From: Rhizobium altiplani
GTDB taxonomy: Bacteria; Pseudomonadota; Alphaproteobacteria; Rhizobiales; Rhizobiaceae
DNA: 33,171 nucleotides
Direction of reading: 5' to 3'
Assembly (NCBI RefSeq): GCF_001542405.1
Contig: NZ_LNCD01000107.1
Span: 1-33,171, forward strand
A program made the translations under genes and the position numbers. The notes under the pieces are model-generated. The model was given only the letters and a program-made list of their open reading frames with translations. It ran no database searches and was not told where the DNA came from. Each line of letters opens with the position of its first letter. The first letter of the stretch is position 1. Positions 7,586 through 15,842 of the stretch are shown here, in pieces.

Positions 7586-8857
7586 ATGGAGCATATTGAG
7601 GTTTTTCGGCGGCTCGGCGTCGCCCTTGCTATTGGCCTGCTCGTCGGGGTCGAGCGGGGATGGCAGGAGCGCGACATTCGCGCTGGCGGAAGAGCGGCGG
7701 GCATCCGGACGTTCGGCCTTACCGGTTTTCTCGGCGGAATAGCCGGAACGCTTCAAGCGATGACCGGCCCATTTTTGCCTGCGACGATCGCCGTGCTTCT
7801 GGGGGCCATTTACATTGCCGGCAAGTGGCAGGAGACGAAGGAAAACGAAGACTACAGCATCACCTCGGTCGTGGCCGCCCTGGTGGTGTTCGGGCTCGGC
7901 TTTCTGGCAGCTGTCGGCGACATCGTTACCGCGGCAGCCGGCGGTGTCGCAACGACGGTCATTCTTGCGGCTCGCCATAGCCTGCATGGCTTCCTCAGAG
8001 GATTGACGTGGGTGGAGCTCCGCTCGGCGCTGGTGCTGCTTGCAATGACCGTCATCGCCTTGCCGCTGTTGCCTAACAGGGCGTTGGATCCCTGGGGCGC
8101 GCTCAACCCCTACTCGCTCTGGCTGCTGACGATCACCATCGCAGCCCTGTCCTTCGCCGGCTATGCCGCCATTCGATTGATGGGCCCGGGCCGTGGCGTT
8201 CTGCTGGCAGGTGCCGCGGGCGGGCTTGTCTCGTCCACCGCCTTGACGCTTTCCTTCGCCCGCTATTCGGCGCAGGCGCCGGAGGGCGCACGCCACCTTG
8301 CGGCAGGGGCGGGCATTGCCGGCGCCCTCTCCTTCGCCCGCGTTCTCGTCATCGCCAGCGCGCTTTCCTTCACCTTGCTGGCGCCCCTCGCCGCCGCGCT
8401 GGTCCCTGCAATCATCGGTTTCCTGGCAGCGGCGCTGTTTTCGGTCTGGCGTTCGGAGACCGCGACAAAGGCGCCGGAGATCGACCTCAAGAACCCCTTC
8501 GAGCTCACCACGGTCATTTCCTTTGCTCTGCTGCTCGGCCTGATCAGTCTCGTGTCGAAGATCGCGATCGAATATGTCGGCCCGTCCGCGCTCTTCGTCG
8601 TGGCGGCGATCTCCGGCCTCGTCGACGTCGATGCCATCACGCTATCCACCGCGCGCCTCGCCGGCTCGACGATCGACGTGATTGGGGCGGCTGACGTCAT
8701 TTTGATCGCCGTCGCGGTCAACGCGGTGACAAAGGTGGTGCTTGCCTTCACCGCCGGCCGGCGGGAGTACGCAATGGCGCTCGGGCTGGCTTCGGTCGTG
8801 GCGGTCGCGCTCGGAGCCATCGGCTATTTCGCGGCGCGCAGCTTTTTGCCGGCCTGA
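7586..8857 (+). CDS. MgtC/SapB family membrane protein with DUF4010 domain
   Basis: 423-residue integral membrane protein. The N-terminal part has the MgtC/SapB signature: GLLVGVERGWQER (about 18-30) followed by RAAGIRTFGLTGFLGG. The rest is a DUF4010-type region with about seven further hydrophobic helices and a polar stretch near 285-300. Total helix count is about 11-12. MgtC proteins help intracellular survival and low-Mg2+ growth in pathogens by modulating F-type ATP synthase or transport. This two-domain form is common in soil proteobacteria and its function is unproven. No clear ribosome-binding site is visible, so an alternative downstream start cannot be excluded. It converges on the tetR gene. 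Confidence 0.88.
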   Translation: MEHIEVFRRLGVALAIGLLVGVERGWQERDIRAGGRAAGIRTFGLTGFLGGIAGTLQAMTGPFLPATIAVLLGAIYIAGKWQETKENEDYSITSVVAALVVFGLGFLAAVGDIVTAAAGGVATTVILAARHSLHGFLRGLTWVELRSALVLLAMTVIALPLLPNRALDPWGALNPYSLWLLTITIAALSFAGYAAIRLMGPGRGVLLAGAAGGLVSSTALTLSFARYSAQAPEGARHLAAGAGIAGALSFARVLVIASALSFTLLAPLAAALVPAIIGFLAAALFSVWRSETATKAPEIDLKNPFELTTVISFALLLGLISLVSKIAIEYVGPSALFVVAAISGLVDVDAITLSTARLAGSTIDVIGAADVILIAVAVNAVTKVVLAFTAGRREYAMALGLASVVAVALGAIGYFAARSFLPA

Positions 8858-8898
8858 AGCAATTGGACCGGTGTGACCAGTTCCACCAGTCGCCGTGA

Positions 8899-9549
8899 CT
8901 ACGACAACCGGCCGATATCGATCGGGAGCATTCGCTGATAAAGCGCAATCGCAGCCCGTCCCTCGGTATCATCCAGCGAGATCGCATAGCGGACGGCGGC
9001 TGCCAGCAGCTGCATGGTCAGCCTGGCAATGGCGACAAGTTCGCCCTTGCTCCGCCCTGGTTCCAGCGTGGCGAGAACCGAAAGCAACGCCTGGGCATGA
9101 AACTCCATGTCCTCGGCATCGATCTGTTGCAGTAGCCGATCGGCCTGGGTGGCGACCCAGATATCGCGCATCACCGGCTCTTGCCGGAAAAAGTCGTAAT
9201 ACTGGTCGGCGATGTTACAAAGTGCCTGCCGCAGCGTCGCCGCGTCCCTTACCGCCGCAAGCTCGGCTTCGACGCAGGCTTTGCCCTGCTCGTTGAAGCG
9301 TTCGGCCAGTGTGCGGATGATCGAGCTTTTGTCCGGGAAATACTGGTAGAGCGCCCCGAAGGATAGCTCTGCCTTTTCAACGATCTCGCTCATCTTCAGC
9401 GCATCGCTGCCATTCATTTCGATGAGCTCGAGCGCCACCGAAAGGATCTTCTCGAAGCGCTCCCGCCCGCGCTTCTGCTGCGGAATCCGGCGCGGTTGGC
9501 CGGTTGATTCCGGCTGTCTTCTGCGGCTCACGGAAACCTTTTCGCCCAT
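8899..9549 (-). CDS. TetR family transcriptional regulator
   Basis: 216-residue repressor-type protein. After a basic N-terminal extension of about 25 residues, the TetR DNA-binding domain spans about 27-75 (SEIVEKAELSFGALYQYFPD with the recognition helix near 62-70). The remaining 140 residues form the variable helical ligand domain. GGAGAG precedes the ATG. It is divergent from the 37-codon ORF and the DUF1772 gene, and a near-perfect palindrome lies in the spacer (separate entry), so autoregulation and control of the neighbouring genes are likely. The inducer is unknown. Confidence 0.9.
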   Translation of the reverse strand: MGEKVSVSRRRQPESTGQPRRIPQQKRGRERFEKILSVALELIEMNGSDALKMSEIVEKAELSFGALYQYFPDKSSIIRTLAERFNEQGKACVEAELAAVRDAATLRQALCNIADQYYDFFRQEPVMRDIWVATQADRLLQQIDAEDMEFHAQALLSVLATLEPGRSKGELVAIARLTMQLLAAAVRYAISLDDTEGRAAIALYQRMLPIDIGRLS

Positions 9550-9592
9550 TCCACTCTCCGTTTTTCCTTGACGATGAAAATAAGAGAGCTTA

Positions 9593-9611
9593 TCTCATTT
9601 TACAAATGAGA
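9593..9611. promoter_or_regulatory. Candidate TetR operator
   Basis: TCTCATTT-tac-AAATGAGA is a perfect 8-bp inverted repeat with a 3-nt centre, about 45 bp from the tetR start and in the divergent spacer. It is flanked by further GAGA/TCTC half-sites (9584-9596 and 9610-9620), suggesting a compound operator. Size and symmetry suit TetR-family sites. Confidence 0.55.
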
Positions 9612-9644
9612 GATTTTCTCTTGTTTTGCCGGAGGAGTATTCTT

Positions 9645-9758
9645 ATGCGGCATTCCATTCTCATCGACGCGCGGGACCCAGTAATTTTCGACCGCCCCGC
9701 CAAGGATTTTCGGCCCCATCTGCGTGATGCTGCCGCCAATGGCCCGTGGAGGATATGA
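9645..9758 (+). pseudogene. 37-codon ORF, possible remnant of an NAD(P)-binding protein gene
   Basis: A good GGAGGAG lies 7 nt before ATG 9645 and opens a 37-residue frame ending in TGA at 9756-9758, immediately ahead of the DUF1772 start. The C-terminal half (FDRPAKDFRPHLRDAA, then GPW) resembles the tail of NmrA-type NAD(P)-binding proteins, where a G-R-P-x-x-F-x-x-x-x-R pattern closes the chain. Such genes often sit between a tetR and a DUF1772 gene. It may be an internally deleted gene that kept its start and end. It could also be a genuine small protein or a leader ORF for DUF1772. Identity is uncertain. Confidence 0.4.
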
Positions 9759-9760
9759 AC

Positions 9761-10243
9761 ATGACACTGGTTCTCTGGATCGTTCTGGCGGCTGCTGCGA
9801 TCGGCAGCGGCCTCGTCGCCGGCATCTTCTTTGCCTTTTCGACCTTCATCATGACGTCGTTCGCCCGCATTCCCGCCGAACAGGGCATAGCGGCCATGAA
9901 CTCCATCAACGTCACGATCGTGCGTTCGCCCTTCATGCTGCTTTTCGTGCCGACCGTGGTCCTCTGCCTTGTGATCGCTGCCTTCGCATTCTTCAACTGG
10001 CGCGAAGGCATCAGCGTCTGGATGCTGGCCGGAGCGGTGCTCTATATCTTTGCATCGTTCCTCTCGACGATCGTCTTCAACGTGCCGATGAACGACGCGC
10101 TGGCGAAAGTCGGTGGTGGCGGCGCCGAGGCGACCGCGCTCTGGGCGAGCTATCTCAAGGATTGGACGTGGTGGAACCATGTGAGGACAATCGCCTCGCT
10201 GCTCGCATCCATGGCCTTCGTCCGCGCCTTGATGCTCATCTAA
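9761..10243 (+). CDS. DUF1772 (anthrone oxygenase-like) membrane protein
   Basis: 160-residue protein with four hydrophobic helices (about residues 3-28, 50-70, 84-103 and 135-155) and the conserved SFARIPAEQGIAAMNSIN and FNVPMNDAL segments of the DUF1772 family. The start at 9761 is chosen because GGAGG at 9748-9752 is 8 nt away; ATG 9755 is too close to it, though it would give an ATGA overlap with the preceding ORF. Fungal members act as anthrone oxygenases. Bacterial ones are mostly uncharacterised and often adjoin TetR regulators, as here. Confidence 0.85.
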   Translation: MTLVLWIVLAAAAIGSGLVAGIFFAFSTFIMTSFARIPAEQGIAAMNSINVTIVRSPFMLLFVPTVVLCLVIAAFAFFNWREGISVWMLAGAVLYIFASFLSTIVFNVPMNDALAKVGGGGAEATALWASYLKDWTWWNHVRTIASLLASMAFVRALMLI

Positions 10244-10281
10244 ACGGGAGGGACTGCAGTACGCGCGTTCTCAGACAGTTT

Positions 10282-10303
10282 GCCGCCCTCAAAGAAGGGC
10301 GGC
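10282..10303. terminator. Hairpin between the DUF1772 gene and pyrC
   Basis: GCCGCCCT-caaaga-AGGGCGGC is a perfect 8-bp stem with a 6-nt loop, placed between the convergent DUF1772 and pyrC genes. It lacks a clear T-run on either strand, so it is a probable but weak bidirectional terminator. Confidence 0.6.
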
Positions 10304-10329
10304 AGAAAATTGCGTGTTAATAGAAAGCT

Positions 10330-11370
10330 CTAGCGCTCGACATCCCAGTGGAGCGGGAACATTGGATCGAAAACCGTAACGGAGCCCGCGCCGGTTTCGA
10401 TCTTGGCGGGAAAACTGACGGGGTCGTTACGCTTGACCAGCGTTATTCTCTCTTCATTGACCGGCAGGCCATACCAGGCAGGTCCATTCAGCGACGCGAA
10501 GGCTTCGAGCTTGTCGAGCGCATTCTCCTGCTCGAAGACATGCGCAAGGCAGCTCATCGTATTGATCGAAGTATAGATGCCGGCGCAGCCGCAGGCACAT
10601 TCCTTCAAGGGATCGACATGCGGCGCCGAATCCGTACCGAGGAAGAAGCGCGGATCGCCGCTTGTTGCAGCGGCACGCAGCGCAAGACGATGGTTTTCGC
10701 GCTTGGCCACCGGCAGGCAATAGTAATGCGGGCGAATGCCGCCGACGAGGATGGCGTTGCGGTTGATGATCAGGTGGTGGGTGGTGATCGAGCCTGCGAG
10801 ACCACCCTTCGCGGACTTGATGTAGTCGATGCCGTCCTTCGTGGTGACGTGCTCCATCGTCACCTTGAGTTCGGGCAAGCGTTTGCGGATCGGATCGAGC
10901 ACCGTCTCGATGAACACCGCTTCACGGTCAAAGATGTCGACCTCAGGCGTCGTCACCTCGCCGTGGACGCAGAGCGGCAAGCCGATCTTGGCCATGCGCT
11001 CCAGCACCGGCATCGCCTTTTCGATATCACGCACCCCGCCATGTGAATTGGTCGTGGCACCGGCCGGGTAGAGCTTGACCGCCGTGATCAGCCCGCTCGT
11101 CTTGCCGGCCTCGACATCATCGGGATTCGTATGCTCCGTCAGGTAAAGCGTCATCAACGGCTGGAACTTGTCGCCCTTCGGCAGCGCCGCCATGATGCGG
11201 CTGCGATAGGCTTCGGCGTCCGCCGTGGTCACCACCGGCGGCACGAGGTTCGGCATGATGATCGCGCGGGCAAAGTCGCGGCTGCTATCGCCGATCACAC
11301 CTTCCAGCATGGCGCCGTCCCGCAGGTGCAGGTGCCAATCATCGGGGCGACGGATGGTGATCGATTGCAT
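10330..11370 (-). CDS. pyrC: Dihydroorotase
   Basis: 346-residue class II dihydroorotase, close in length to E. coli PyrC (348). It cyclises carbamoyl-aspartate to dihydroorotate. Zinc ligands are visible: H13 and H15 in DDWHLHLRDG, the carboxylated bridging Lys99 in AVKLYPAGATTNS, His residues in CVHGEV and MEHVTT, and the catalytic Asp in LGTDSAPH. A GGAG lies 9 nt before the ATG. It is separated from the DUF805 gene upstream on the same strand by 90 bp. The substrate-binding loop region near the C terminus (FASLNGPAWYGLP) is intact. Confidence 0.97.
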   Translation of the reverse strand: MQSITIRRPDDWHLHLRDGAMLEGVIGDSSRDFARAIIMPNLVPPVVTTADAEAYRSRIMAALPKGDKFQPLMTLYLTEHTNPDDVEAGKTSGLITAVKLYPAGATTNSHGGVRDIEKAMPVLERMAKIGLPLCVHGEVTTPEVDIFDREAVFIETVLDPIRKRLPELKVTMEHVTTKDGIDYIKSAKGGLAGSITTHHLIINRNAILVGGIRPHYYCLPVAKRENHRLALRAAATSGDPRFFLGTDSAPHVDPLKECACGCAGIYTSINTMSCLAHVFEQENALDKLEAFASLNGPAWYGLPVNEERITLVKRNDPVSFPAKIETGAGSVTVFDPMFPLHWDVER

Positions 11371-11460
11371 GCGCTGGAACTCCGGGGGCTGGCCTATAAG
11401 GTTCAGCCCTGCGCATTATCACCCCGAAGCGGGCCATGGCAAACACTTTGCCCGCGACAC

Positions 11461-11811
11461 TCAGGCTGGTGCCGCACCATATTCGTTGGCGCCGGGCGTG
11501 CCGGGGGTGAGATACCACACGAGCAGAACGATCCAGCCCACCAGCGGAATGATGCCGACGAGAATCCACCAGCCGGAGCGGCCGATATCATGGAGGCGGC
11601 GGACCGCCACGCCGAGACCCGGAAGCAGCACGGCAAGGCCATAGACGGCGCCGAGTATTTCGCGGCCGAAGAGAAGATAGTCGACGGCGCCCAGAATCAC
11701 CGAGGCGATGACGTTGAAGAGCGCAAACCACCAAAATTCCGGGCGACCGGCGCGGCCGCTGAAAACCGCGTATTTAGAGAAGACTGATGAGACTGCTTCC
11801 GTGAAACTCAT
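11461..11811 (-). CDS. DUF805 membrane protein
   Basis: 116-residue inner-membrane protein. The N-terminal FSGRAGRPEFWWFALFN and the later VRRLHDIGRSGWW are hallmark DUF805 motifs, with four hydrophobic helices between and after them. The ATG at 11811 is chosen as it follows an AAGGA-like site at good spacing and gives the usual family length; longer frames add unrelated sequence. The function of DUF805 proteins is unknown. It lies between frcK and pyrC, all on the minus strand, with 117 bp after the frcK stop. Confidence 0.85.
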   Translation of the reverse strand: MSFTEAVSSVFSKYAVFSGRAGRPEFWWFALFNVIASVILGAVDYLLFGREILGAVYGLAVLLPGLGVAVRRLHDIGRSGWWILVGIIPLVGWIVLLVWYLTPGTPGANEYGAAPA

Positions 11812-11928
11812 GCGCTCTTCCTTCATGTCCACACAGGGTGCCAAACCGCAAAAGTTGTATGAAGGTGAGCCTGCAACGATTCCATCAGGCGATGCAAGTC
11901 CCGGCATTCAGCCAGACCGCCAGACAGG

Positions 11929-12555
11929 TCAGGCGATCTCGAGCGTCACATCGGCCCTGCGGCGATTGCCAAGGATCAATCGACCATTAGGCAAATCGTT
12001 TCCGTAAACCTTGGCGCTCGCTTCTTCCTCTGTCAGCTTGTAGCCGCGCCAACGCGCCCACAGCCGTTCCTCGAGCACCTCGATCGGCGGGGCGAGCATG
12101 ACAGAGTAGTCGAAGATACCTTCGAGCTCTGCCCATTTGCCCTGGCTGAAGAGCAGGTAATTGCCCTCGACGATAATGAAGCGATGCTCCGGCGAAACCA
12201 CACGCGCCGAGGCGATGGCGATTTCCCTGGACCGGTCAAAGACAGGGATCAGCACGTCCTGGTCGGCGGGACGCACGGCCCGGATGATATCGAGAAAGCC
12301 CCTGACGTCGAAGGTTTCCGGGATACCCTTGCGCGCCAGAAGACCGCGTTCAATGAGGATGGCATTGTCCATGTGGAAGCCATCCATCGGCAGGACCTCG
12401 GCCGTTTCGCCCCTGGCTTTCAGGGCGTCGGCCAGGTTGTCCGCCATGGTGGACTTGCCAGCGCCGGGCGGGCCGGCGATGGCGATCAGGAAGCGCTTGG
12501 TGTCACCGGCGCGATCGATGACCTCGCCGGCGATTTCATCGATCGTTGCACTCAT
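11929..12555 (-). CDS. frcK: P-loop kinase of the fructose transport operon
   Basis: 208-residue P-loop protein of the uridine kinase/phosphoribulokinase-like group (YggC-like). The Walker A motif GPPGAGKST is at residues 28-36, MDGFHMDN follows near 57, and a Walker B-like IIVEGNYLLF lies in the middle. It overlaps frcA by 4 bp (ATGA at 12555-12552), indicating translational coupling. In S. meliloti this gene closes the frcBCAK operon and was named a putative kinase; whether it phosphorylates fructose is not settled, since a PfkB fructokinase is encoded nearby. Confidence 0.9.
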   Translation of the reverse strand: MSATIDEIAGEVIDRAGDTKRFLIAIAGPPGAGKSTMADNLADALKARGETAEVLPMDGFHMDNAILIERGLLARKGIPETFDVRGFLDIIRAVRPADQDVLIPVFDRSREIAIASARVVSPEHRFIIVEGNYLLFSQGKWAELEGIFDYSVMLAPPIEVLEERLWARWRGYKLTEEEASAKVYGNDLPNGRLILGNRRRADVTLEIA

Positions 12556-13334
12556 GCGGCAACCGGCTCCGTCGGAGCGGCTTTGGCGCCGGTCATGAAG
12601 GCGACCGCATCGGACATCGTGTATTCCTTCGGATTGATGACCGTCAGGCGACGACCGAGCCGGTGGATATGGATACGGTCGGCAACCTCGAAGACATGCG
12701 GCATGTTGTGCGAGATCAGCACGATCGGCAGACCGCGCGAGCGCACGTCGAGGATCAGTTCCAGAACCCGCCGGCTTTCCTTAACGCCGAGAGCCGCCGT
12801 CGGTTCGTCCATGATAACCACCTTCGAGCCGAAGGCGGCCGCACGCGCCACCGCCACACCCTGGCGCTGGCCGCCCGAGAGCGTTTCCACCGCCTGGTTT
12901 ATGTTCTGGATGGTCATCAGGCCGAGTTCGGTAAGCTTGGCACGGGCCGTCTTTTCCATCGCCTTATGATCGAGCTTGCGCAGGTATTGCCCCATAAAGC
13001 CCGGCTTGCGGATTTCACGGCCAAGGAACATGTTGTCGGCAATCGATAGTGCCGGCGAAAGAGCCAGGTTCTGATAGACCGTCTCGATACCCGCCTTGCG
13101 GGCGTCGATCGGCGAACGGAAATGCACCGCCTGTCCTTCCAGGCGGATTTCGCCTTCGTCCGGACGGACAGCCCCGGAGATCGCCTTGATGAGCGAGGAT
13201 TTGCCGGCGCCGTTGTCGCCGATAACGGCAAGGATTTCGCCTGGGTAGAGATCGAAGTCGGCATGATCGAGGGCCGTGACTCGGCCATAACGTTTGACGA
13301 GGCCGCGTGCGGTGAGAATCGGTTCCTGAGCCAT
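12552..13334 (-). CDS. frcA: Fructose ABC transporter ATP-binding protein
   Basis: 260-residue ATPase that powers fructose import on the inner face of the membrane. Walker A GDNGAGKSS is at 39-47, the signature LSGGQ at 152-156 and Walker B VVIMDEP at 172-178, with a Q-loop near 88 (ETVYQNL). It has one nucleotide-binding domain, whereas most CUT2 sugar ATPases such as RbsA carry two fused copies in about 500 residues, so FrcA presumably works as a homodimer. Its ATG overlaps the frcC stop by one base (TGATG) and its own stop overlaps frcK. Confidence 0.95.
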   Translation of the reverse strand: MAQEPILTARGLVKRYGRVTALDHADFDLYPGEILAVIGDNGAGKSSLIKAISGAVRPDEGEIRLEGQAVHFRSPIDARKAGIETVYQNLALSPALSIADNMFLGREIRKPGFMGQYLRKLDHKAMEKTARAKLTELGLMTIQNINQAVETLSGGQRQGVAVARAAAFGSKVVIMDEPTAALGVKESRRVLELILDVRSRGLPIVLISHNMPHVFEVADRIHIHRLGRRLTVINPKEYTMSDAVAFMTGAKAAPTEPVAA

Positions 13335-14413
13335 CAGCCTGCTACCTTTCTAATCCACTGGTCAATCGCGACGGCAGCAATGATGAGCACGCCGATCAAG
13401 AGATAAGTCCACTGCACGTCTGTGCCGAGCAGGCGCAGACCGAGCGAGAAGACGCCGACGATCAGCGCGCCGAAGAGCATGCCGAGGATCGAGCCGCGCC
13501 CGCCGAAGAGCGAGATACCGCCGATGACAACCGCCGTAATGGATTCGATATTGGCGAACTGGCCCGCGGTCGGAGAGACGGAACCAAGCCGGCCGATCAA
13601 GGCCCAGCCGGCGAGCGCACAGATCACGCCCGAAAGAACGTAGACGGAAATCAGCATGCGCTTGACGTTGACGCCGGATAGTTGCGCCGCTTCCGGATCG
13701 TCGCCGACTGCATAGAGATGCCGGCCCCATGCCGTGTGGTTGAGCACGTACCAGAGCAGAGCCACCAGCAGCACCATGACGATGACGCCATAGGTGAGAA
13801 CCGCACCGCCGAAACGGAACGTGTTGCCGAAGAACTGCAGCATCGGTGCCGTCGCCTCGATGTCCTGCGCCCGGATCGTCTCATTGGCCGAATAGAGGAA
13901 ATTGGTCGCCAGCACGATCTGCCACATGCCGAGCGTGACGATGAACGGCGGAAGCTTCATGCGTGCGACGAGCACCCCGTTGATATAGCCGCAGAGCGCG
14001 CCGAGGGCGAAGCCGCAGAGAATGGCGATGCTCGGCGGAAAGCCGTAGCGGAAGACGAACTGCCCCATCACGACGGAAGAGAGCACCATGATGGCGCCAA
14101 CCGACAGATCGATGCCGGCGGTCATGATGACCAGCGTCTGGGCCGCGCCGACGATGCCGGTAATCGCGACCTGCTGCAGGATCAGCGTCAGCGCGAATGC
14201 TGAGAAGAACTTGCTGCCAAGCATGGCTCCGAAGATGATCAGCGACAGTACCAGCACGATCAGCGAGACGGCCGAAGGGCTGGAATGCAGGAAATGCTGA
14301 AACTTCTGAAGGGCCGTCCGGTCATGTGTGTCGAACGAGGCGACCTCGGTCGAGCTTTCCTTGAGAACTTTTTCGTATTCGTGGTGCGGTGCGGCTGTTG
14401 TAGGCTCGCTCAT
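13334..14413 (-). CDS. frcC: Fructose ABC transporter permease
   Basis: 359-residue CUT2-family permease with about 8-10 membrane helices and the BPD_transp_2 pattern GIVGAAQTLVIMTAGIDLSV followed later by AVGDDPEAAQLSGVNVKR, which contacts the ATPase. A polar N-terminal extension of about 50 residues precedes the first helix, longer than in RbsC. A GGGAGAAAG site precedes the ATG. It is the second gene of the frc operon, 170 bp downstream of frcB, a gap that holds a GC-rich hairpin. Confidence 0.95.
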   Translation of the reverse strand: MSEPTTAAPHHEYEKVLKESSTEVASFDTHDRTALQKFQHFLHSSPSAVSLIVLVLSLIIFGAMLGSKFFSAFALTLILQQVAITGIVGAAQTLVIMTAGIDLSVGAIMVLSSVVMGQFVFRYGFPPSIAILCGFALGALCGYINGVLVARMKLPPFIVTLGMWQIVLATNFLYSANETIRAQDIEATAPMLQFFGNTFRFGGAVLTYGVIVMVLLVALLWYVLNHTAWGRHLYAVGDDPEAAQLSGVNVKRMLISVYVLSGVICALAGWALIGRLGSVSPTAGQFANIESITAVVIGGISLFGGRGSILGMLFGALIVGVFSLGLRLLGTDVQWTYLLIGVLIIAAVAIDQWIRKVAG

Positions 14414-14542
14414 GGATCTTTCTCCCGCCTGACCCGCGCTTTCGGGGGCGCATCGCTGCCCCGCTTCCAGCGTGAGTTATTTTAGCTCTTTCGAATAAGC
14501 TGCACCCAGTTCGGCGTGCTGTCAAAGATGAGTCGGGCAGCA

Positions 14543-14559
14543 GGGGCGGCGCGCGCCCC
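14543..14559 (-). other. GC-rich hairpin between frcB and frcC
   Basis: GGGGCG and CGCCCC (14543-14548 and 14554-14559) form a 6-bp stem around a GCGCG loop, 25 bp after the frcB stop. Such stems after a binding-protein gene commonly stabilise its mRNA or partly terminate transcription, keeping the binding protein in excess over the membrane components. Confidence 0.45.
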
Positions 14560-14583
14560 CGCCTTCATCTCGGCTGCGGCTTC

Positions 14584-15609
14584 TCAGCCCCAGCACTTTT
14601 CCATGCCGGCCTTGGTGTCGATCGACTCGACACCCGAGGCGGGCTTGTCGGTCACCAGCGAAACGCCAGTATCGAAGAAATTCTTTCCTTCGGTCGGCTT
14701 AGGCTTTTCGCCGCTGTCGGCGAACTTCTTGATGGCTTCCATGCCGAGCGCAGCCATCTGCAGCGGATACTGCTGGGAAGTCGCACCGATCACGCCTTCC
14801 GTGACGTTCTTGACGCCCGGGCAGCCACCGTCAACGGAGACGATCAGGACGTCCTTTTCGCGTCCGACGGCCTTCAGGGACTGGAAGGCGCCGGCAGCGG
14901 CTGGCTCATTGATCGTATAGACGACATTGATGGTCGGATCCTTCTGAAGAAGGTTCTCCATCGCGGTGCGTCCGCCTTCCTCGTTACCGTTAGTGACGTC
15001 ATGGCCGACGATGCGCGGGTCGTCCTCGTCACCGATCTTGTTGACATCCTTCGTATCCATGCCAAAGCCCGTCATGAAGCCCTGGTCCCGGAGGACGCCG
15101 ACTGTCGGCTGTGCCGGGGTCAAGTCGAGAAACGCGACTTTCGCGTCCTTGGCGGCATTCCCGAGGGTTGCGGCGGCCCACTGGCCGATCAGCTTTCCGG
15201 CAAGGAAGTTGTCGGTGGCGAAGGTGGAATCGGCAGCATCGATAGGATCAAGAGGCGTATCCAGCGCGATCACCAGAATTCCTGCGTCCCGCGCCTTTTT
15301 CACCACGGGAACGATGCCCTGCGTATCGGAGGCGGTCAGCAGAATGCCTTTAGCGCCGTCTGCAATGCAGGTTTCGATTGCGGCAACCTGGGTTTCACTG
15401 TCGCCGTCGATCTTGCCCGCGTAGGCCTTCAGCGTCATGCCGAGTTCCTTGGCCTTCGCTGTCGCGCCTTCCTTCATCTTGACGAAGAAGGGGTTGGTGT
15501 CGGTCTTGGTGATGAGGCAGGCGGAAACATCCGCGGCCATTGCCGGCGCCGAGAAGGCGACACCGAGGGCGAGCGCGCCAAGCGCTGCGGAAAGCACTGA
15601 TTTCTTCAT
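14584..15609 (-). CDS. frcB: Periplasmic fructose-binding protein
   Basis: 341-residue periplasmic-binding protein of the ribose/LacI-like type 1 fold. The signal peptide covers about residues 1-25 (MKKSVLSAALG, then hydrophobic, then APAMA cleavage). The mature part starts with ACLITKTDTNPFFVKMKEGA and carries the typical LLTASDTQGIVPVVKKARDA and VIALDTPLDP strand-loop motifs. A GGGAGGA site precedes the ATG. In S. meliloti, FrcB binds fructose, and the transporter also takes mannose and ribose. It is the first gene of the operon, with a near-consensus promoter about 120 bp upstream. Confidence 0.95.
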   Translation of the reverse strand: MKKSVLSAALGALALGVAFSAPAMAADVSACLITKTDTNPFFVKMKEGATAKAKELGMTLKAYAGKIDGDSETQVAAIETCIADGAKGILLTASDTQGIVPVVKKARDAGILVIALDTPLDPIDAADSTFATDNFLAGKLIGQWAAATLGNAAKDAKVAFLDLTPAQPTVGVLRDQGFMTGFGMDTKDVNKIGDEDDPRIVGHDVTNGNEEGGRTAMENLLQKDPTINVVYTINEPAAAGAFQSLKAVGREKDVLIVSVDGGCPGVKNVTEGVIGATSQQYPLQMAALGMEAIKKFADSGEKPKPTEGKNFFDTGVSLVTDKPASGVESIDTKAGMEKCWG

Positions 15610-15729
15610 TTAATCCTCCCAGAGATAACCGACCCACCCCCTGGCGGTGCCGGAATTGACGAGCACGAGAACGCTGCAGTCTCGCCGACGGGCCTCCTCC
15701 AAGCCGTTCTGTGCCGTTTGACGAGGGCA

Positions 15730-15758
15730 ATTAAGAGCGAAAGAAATCGCCTTGTCAA
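15730..15758 (-). promoter_or_regulatory. Candidate sigma-70 promoter of frcB
   Basis: On the minus strand TTGACA (15758-15753) is followed after exactly 17 nt by CTTAAT (15735-15730), which matches four of six bases of the -10 consensus. This would give a leader of roughly 115 nt before frcB. Confidence 0.55.
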
Positions 15759-15773
15759 TAAATAAATCCAATT

Positions 15774-15786
15774 GAATTATTAATTC
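15774..15786. promoter_or_regulatory. Candidate FrcR operator
   Basis: GAATT-att-AATTC is a perfect 5-bp inverted repeat in an AT-rich patch of an otherwise GC-rich spacer. It lies 15 bp upstream of the proposed frcB -35 box and about 57 bp before the frcR ATG. AT-rich palindromes are typical of ROK-family repressors, so it is a reasonable FrcR site. Confidence 0.5.
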
Positions 15787-15842
15787 GCTATGGCATGCTG
15801 AGCAAAAATAGCGCATAGGCCACGAGACGGGAGGAGCGGCCA

